A stretch of 17,384 nt of DNA from an uncultured Clostridiaceae bacterium. GTDB lineage: Bacteria > Bacillota > Clostridia > Lachnospirales > Lachnospiraceae. The notes beneath the pieces were generated by a model. It ran no database searches and was not told the DNA's origin. It saw nothing but the letters and a program-made list of their open reading frames with translations. A program made the position numbers and the translations under genes. Position 1 is the first letter of the stretch. Each line of letters starts with the position of its first letter. Shown here piece by piece: positions 14,893 through 17,384 of the stretch. The stretch covers positions 1-17,384 of the forward strand of contig CAMWMT010000010.1 in NCBI GenBank assembly GCA_947175375.1, written 5' to 3'.

Positions 14893-15603
14893 ATGAGCAG
14901 ACGAGTACTTTCATTGATTATGGCAGGAGTCTTGACAGCAGGCCTATTAATAGGATGTGGCTCAAATTCTGAGAACACAAAAAATGACTATACGATTCAG
15001 TCTGAACAGGCTACGGATGAACAGAAGCAGGGGGAAGAGTCAGAGACATTGGAAAATGTAGATGCAGAAGATACTGGTATAGAAGAAACAGAAAGTAATG
15101 AGACAGAGGAGAACACAATCGTAGTATATTTTTCAGCAACAGGGAATACGGGGCAGGTGGCGGGTGTGATCGCAGAGGTTACTGGTGGAGAACTGTTTCA
15201 GTTAGAGCCTGTAGAGCCATATACAGATGAGGACCTGGATTGGACGGATAAGAACAGTCGTGTAGGAAAGGAACATGAAGACCCGGAGAAGAGGGAGATT
15301 GAGTTGGTTTCCACTACGATAGATGGCTGGGAATCTGCATCTGTGGTGTATGTAGGTTACCCTTTGTGGTGGGGAATTGCGGCATGGCCAGTAAACAGCT
15401 TTGTTAAAGCAAATGACTTTGCAGGAAAAACAGTAATTCCTTTCTGTACATCTGCATCATCCGGATTAGGAGAGAGTGGAGAACTGCTGGCGGAGCTGGC
15501 AGGAAGCGGGGAATGGAAAGAAGGTATGAGATTCCCGTCTAATGCTTCAGATGAAGAGGTTCGGGAATGGGTAGAGAGCTTGGAATCATCTCAGAAAAGA
15601 TAG
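14893..15603 (+). CDS. Lipoprotein flavodoxin (extracytoplasmic)
   Basis: A 236-residue predicted lipoprotein. The signal peptide ends in lipobox LLIGC (Cys22), a Glu/Thr/Asn-rich tether spans about 23-74, and an intact flavodoxin domain follows. FMN phosphate loop YFSATGNT is at 79-86, VGYPLWWGIAAWPV at 154-167 and VIPFCTSASSGLG at 181-193. Flavodoxins are normally cytoplasmic one-electron carriers; membrane-tethered versions outside the cell occur in gut Clostridia, and their partners are unknown. The ATG at 14893 is chosen because the signal peptide starts there, with GGAG 10 nt upstream; a GTG at 14845 would add a 16-residue charged tail. It is the last gene before the terminator at 15640. 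Confidence 0.88.
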   Translation: MSRRVLSLIMAGVLTAGLLIGCGSNSENTKNDYTIQSEQATDEQKQGEESETLENVDAEDTGIEETESNETEENTIVVYFSATGNTGQVAGVIAEVTGGELFQLEPVEPYTDEDLDWTDKNSRVGKEHEDPEKREIELVSTTIDGWESASVVYVGYPLWWGIAAWPVNSFVKANDFAGKTVIPFCTSASSGLGESGELLAELAGSGEWKEGMRFPSNASDEEVREWVESLESSQKR

Positions 15604-15639
15604 AGTTTGCACAGGACATGATAATATATATGGTAGTGG

Positions 15640-15670
15640 AAAGGCTAAGAGGTATAACTCTTGGCCTTTT
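15640..15670 (+). terminator. Rho-independent terminator after the flavodoxin gene
   Basis: AAAGGCTAAGAG (15640-15651) pairs with CTCTTGGCCTTT (15658-15669), a 12-bp stem with one G-U pair and a 6-nt loop, running into T4. It cleanly separates the flavodoxin unit from the CBASS operon. Confidence 0.85.
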
Positions 15671-15691
15671 AATATTTTGAAAGTATGTAAC

Positions 15692-15719
15692 TTGAAATAG
15701 AAGTAATTTTGTATATTAT
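15692..15719 (+). promoter_or_regulatory. Possible upstream promoter of the CBASS operon
   Basis: TTGAAA (15692-15697), a 16-nt spacer and TATTAT (15714-15719, 5/6 match) could start transcripts near 15726. These would cross the CIRCE element, which could act on them as a roadblock or an RNA hairpin. Confidence 0.4.
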
Positions 15720-15732
15720 GAAAAAGTAGAGA

Positions 15733-15761
15733 TTGACGTAATTTGATAAGCGTGCTAAACT
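15733..15761 (+). promoter_or_regulatory. Sigma-A-type promoter of the CBASS operon
   Basis: TTGACG (15733-15738), a 17-nt spacer and TAAACT (15756-15761) place the transcription start at about 15767-15769, at the left edge of the CIRCE element. This is the same geometry as HrcA-controlled chaperone promoters in Firmicutes. Confidence 0.65.
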
Positions 15762-15765
15762 GTTA

Positions 15766-15792
15766 TTAGCACTCTTTTTTAATGAGTGCTAA
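15766..15792. promoter_or_regulatory. Perfect CIRCE element (HrcA operator) in front of CBASS
   Basis: TTAGCACTC-N9-GAGTGCTAA matches the CIRCE consensus at all 18 defined positions, with the canonical 9-nt spacer. The palindrome extends to 12-bp arms (15763-15795). CIRCE is bound by HrcA, the repressor of groESL and dnaK operons, whose activity in Bacillus depends on GroEL. No chaperone gene is near; the first gene downstream is the CD-NTase, 26 nt away. An 8/9 match to the right half-site (GCGTGCTAA, 15750-15758) overlaps the -10 box. Confidence 0.93.
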
Positions 15793-15818
15793 TAATGATA
15801 AATATTGGGAGGAATATA

Positions 15819-16787
15819 ATGCTGGATTTGAATGATTTATTTTTGGAATTTGACAAAGAGATATCTTTAAAAAAGATTTATAAGCAGAAGATTACAAGAG
15901 GAAGAGACGCTCTGAGGACTAAGATTAGTAATGAATTTGCTGAAAAAGGGCGAAATAAACCTAAGTATTGTACTCAAGGTTCATATGCTATGAAAACAGC
16001 AGTAATGCCATTGGATGGCGATGAATTTGATCTTGATAATGGAATATATTTACAAGGTTATTCAACAATGCAATTGACCTGGCCTTCCACTCAAAGTGTA
16101 CATAGTTGGGTAAAAGAAGCAGTAAATGGTCATACCTCAAATCCACCAGTAGATAAAAATACCTGTGTAAGAGTTGTGTATGAAGATAAATATCATATTG
16201 ATCTCCCTATTTATATAATGGGTAAAGATGCTTATAATGATGATGTAGCGTATTTAGCACATAAATCAAAAGGATGGATAAAGAGTGATCCGAAAGCTTT
16301 CACCAACTGGTTCCAGAGTTATGTTAACGAAAATGGACAGCAAATACGTCGATTAGTTAAATATTTAAAGGCCTGGAAAGATTATAAGGGGATTGATATA
16401 AAAGGAATGGCGCTTACAATTTTGGTTTGTAGGAACTTTAATTTAACTGAAAATAGAGATGATATCTCCCTATTGGATACAGTAACTAATATCATCGATT
16501 CTCTAGAAGAGGATTTTCATTGCTATAAACCAGTGACGCCAACAGATGAAGATCTATTTTCGAATACCAGTGAAACTTCAAAAAATTCTATATTGAATGG
16601 ATTAAACTACTTAAAGAGGAAGTTAGATACAGCGATTTATGAGGAAAAAAACGAGAAGGAAGCAACGGATATTTTACAAAAATTATTTGGAGATAGATTT
16701 CCTGAAGGAGAGGATGCTGATAAAAGCATTTATGAAAGTACAAGCGCATCTATTAATTTAGGAAAAGAGGATAGTCATTTTGCATAA
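15819..16787 (+). CDS. CBASS cyclic-oligonucleotide synthase (CD-NTase, SMODS-type)
   Basis: A 322-residue cytoplasmic nucleotidyltransferase of the CD-NTase family, which on phage infection makes a cyclic di- or trinucleotide that activates a cell-killing effector. The polymerase-beta-like core is visible: helix motif QGSYAMKT (53-60), catalytic DEFDLD (68-73, Asp71 and Asp73), and the third acidic residue Asp128 in YHIDLPIYI. The clade and product cannot be assigned by eye. The C-terminus ends Phe-Ala, a small residue compatible with conjugation by Cap2 in type II systems. The ATG at 15819 has GGGAGGA (15807-15813) 5 nt upstream; the in-frame ATG at 15786 would lie inside the CIRCE element. 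The stop overlaps the E2-like gene by 8 nt. The gene is visibly AT-richer than the genes before 15.6 kb. Confidence 0.9.
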   Translation: MLDLNDLFLEFDKEISLKKIYKQKITRGRDALRTKISNEFAEKGRNKPKYCTQGSYAMKTAVMPLDGDEFDLDNGIYLQGYSTMQLTWPSTQSVHSWVKEAVNGHTSNPPVDKNTCVRVVYEDKYHIDLPIYIMGKDAYNDDVAYLAHKSKGWIKSDPKAFTNWFQSYVNENGQQIRRLVKYLKAWKDYKGIDIKGMALTILVCRNFNLTENRDDISLLDTVTNIIDSLEEDFHCYKPVTPTDEDLFSNTSETSKNSILNGLNYLKRKLDTAIYEEKNEKEATDILQKLFGDRFPEGEDADKSIYESTSASINLGKEDSHFA

Positions 16788-17384
16788 ACAGGTATACGAT
16801 TTTTTGCTTCAAAACGGAATTGACTGCATTTATGATGAAGAATTAGACTGTATTATACTTAATATACCAGTAGATGGGGAATTGTTTCAGCTTTTAATGA
16901 GGTTTCCTAGATACTATCCATATAGCTTTCCCAAAGTATTGTTAGTAGATTGTAAAGGATATAGGATACCTCATCGATTTACAGACGAAAGTCTTTGTTT
17001 ATATGATCTTAATGAAATGCTTCCAAATCCAGATAATTATTTGGAAGATGCATTGATGACTGTTAATAGAGCCAAAGAGTTATTGGTAAAAAGTAAAAAT
17101 CATGATAATATTCTTGATTTTCATTGGGAGGCTATAGAATATTGGAAATCAAAGGCGAAGGGAAAAGTTGATTTTTTGCTGGAGGATAGTGATACTACTC
17201 GTTTGATTTGGACTTCTAAATTATTTGAAGATCATTATATAGTTTCTGATACTCAAGAAAGCATTAAAGAATTTGTTGGTGATACATATGGATTGCTAAC
17301 TAAAAATATTGTATATGAAAAAGCTCTTTTTGTGAATGTGGGAAAAAAGCTATTATTAATGATAAATACAATTAAAGATATTCA
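16780..17384 (+). CDS. E2-like protein, probable N-terminus of CBASS Cap2 (partial)
   Basis: An open frame of 201 codons that runs off the window, starting at TTG 16780. AGAGGA (16766-16771) lies 8 nt upstream, the CD-NTase stop is overlapped by 8 nt, and an in-frame TAG at 16759 limits alternatives. Residues about 1-105 resemble a ubiquitin-conjugating E2 fold: FPRYYPYSFPKVLLV (42-56), then PHRF (64-67) and SLCLYD (71-76), in which Cys73 is the likely catalytic cysteine. Residues 106-201 look like the linker before an E1 domain. In type II CBASS, Cap2 (E2-E1 fusion) joins the CD-NTase C-terminus to a target and primes it. A stand-alone E2 of a short type II system is the alternative; the missing 3' end decides. 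Partial at the 3' end. Confidence 0.8.
   Translation, partial: MHKQVYDFLLQNGIDCIYDEELDCIILNIPVDGELFQLLMRFPRYYPYSFPKVLLVDCKGYRIPHRFTDESLCLYDLNEMLPNPDNYLEDALMTVNRAKELLVKSKNHDNILDFHWEAIEYWKSKAKGKVDFLLEDSDTTRLIWTSKLFEDHYIVSDTQESIKEFVGDTYGLLTKNIVYEKALFVNVGKKLLLMINTIKDI

Noticed and set aside
15763..15795. Reading the CIRCE palindrome as a terminator hairpin of the flavodoxin unit
   Set aside because: The T6 run lies in the loop, not after the stem, a proper terminator exists at 15640-15670, and the bases match the CIRCE consensus exactly.
15604..15818. A groES or hrcA gene remnant that would explain the CIRCE element
   Set aside because: No chaperonin-like reading frame is visible between the flavodoxin stop and the CD-NTase start.
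1..17384. CRISPR arrays, tRNA or rRNA genes, insertion sequences
   Set aside because: No regularly spaced repeats, cloverleaf-like sequences, rRNA stretches, transposase frames or terminal inverted repeats were seen on reading through the window.

Overview
The window looks like chromosomal DNA of a low-to-mid GC Firmicute, probably a gut Lachnospiraceae-type Clostridium. All genes lie on the + strand, most have strong AGGAGG-type ribosome sites, stops and starts often overlap (ATGA), and the gene families are typical of anaerobic gut Clostridia. The genus cannot be read from the sequence alone.

Positions 66-1127 hold an NAD(P)-dependent epimerase/reductase closed by a terminator. Positions 1372-7805 form a five-gene amino-acid locus: an AGCS-family Na+/amino-acid symporter, a serine hydroxymethyltransferase-like PLP enzyme with an altered active site, a soluble sensor kinase (cupin + PocR-like + LytS/YesM-type kinase), its AraC-type response regulator, and a D-serine ammonia-lyase (DsdA). 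It reads as a signal-controlled uptake and breakdown pathway for D-serine or a related small amino acid, ending in pyruvate and ammonia. Next comes a translationally coupled trio (8034-9987): pyridoxamine/pyridoxal kinase, a small TIGR04076-like protein and a Cof-type HAD phosphatase, plausibly serving vitamin B6 and so the PLP enzymes upstream.

A second unit starts at a perfect consensus promoter (TTGACA, 17 bp, TATAAT) at 10080-10108, flanked by two similar dyads that look like TetR operators. It encodes a histidine phosphatase, a DUF362 lipoprotein, an ArsP-type permease, a TetR regulator (the likely autorepressor), a carboxymuconolactone decarboxylase-cupin protein, and two lipoprotein flavodoxins. 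The first flavodoxin has lost its C-terminal half. A strong terminator at 15640-15670 ends this unit.

From about 15.6 kb the DNA becomes visibly AT-richer and a CBASS antiphage operon begins: a CD-NTase (15819-16787), then an overlapping TTG-started E2-like gene (16780 onward, cut by the window end) that is probably the N-terminus of Cap2. The most striking observation is the operator in front of this operon: a perfect CIRCE element, TTAGCACTC-N9-GAGTGCTAA at 15766-15792, at the expected transcription start of a sigma-A-type promoter. CIRCE is the binding site of the heat-shock repressor HrcA. The sequence therefore suggests a CBASS defence operon wired to the GroEL/HrcA proteostasis circuit, which I do not know as a described arrangement. 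Neither the CBASS effector nor the rest of Cap2 is visible here.
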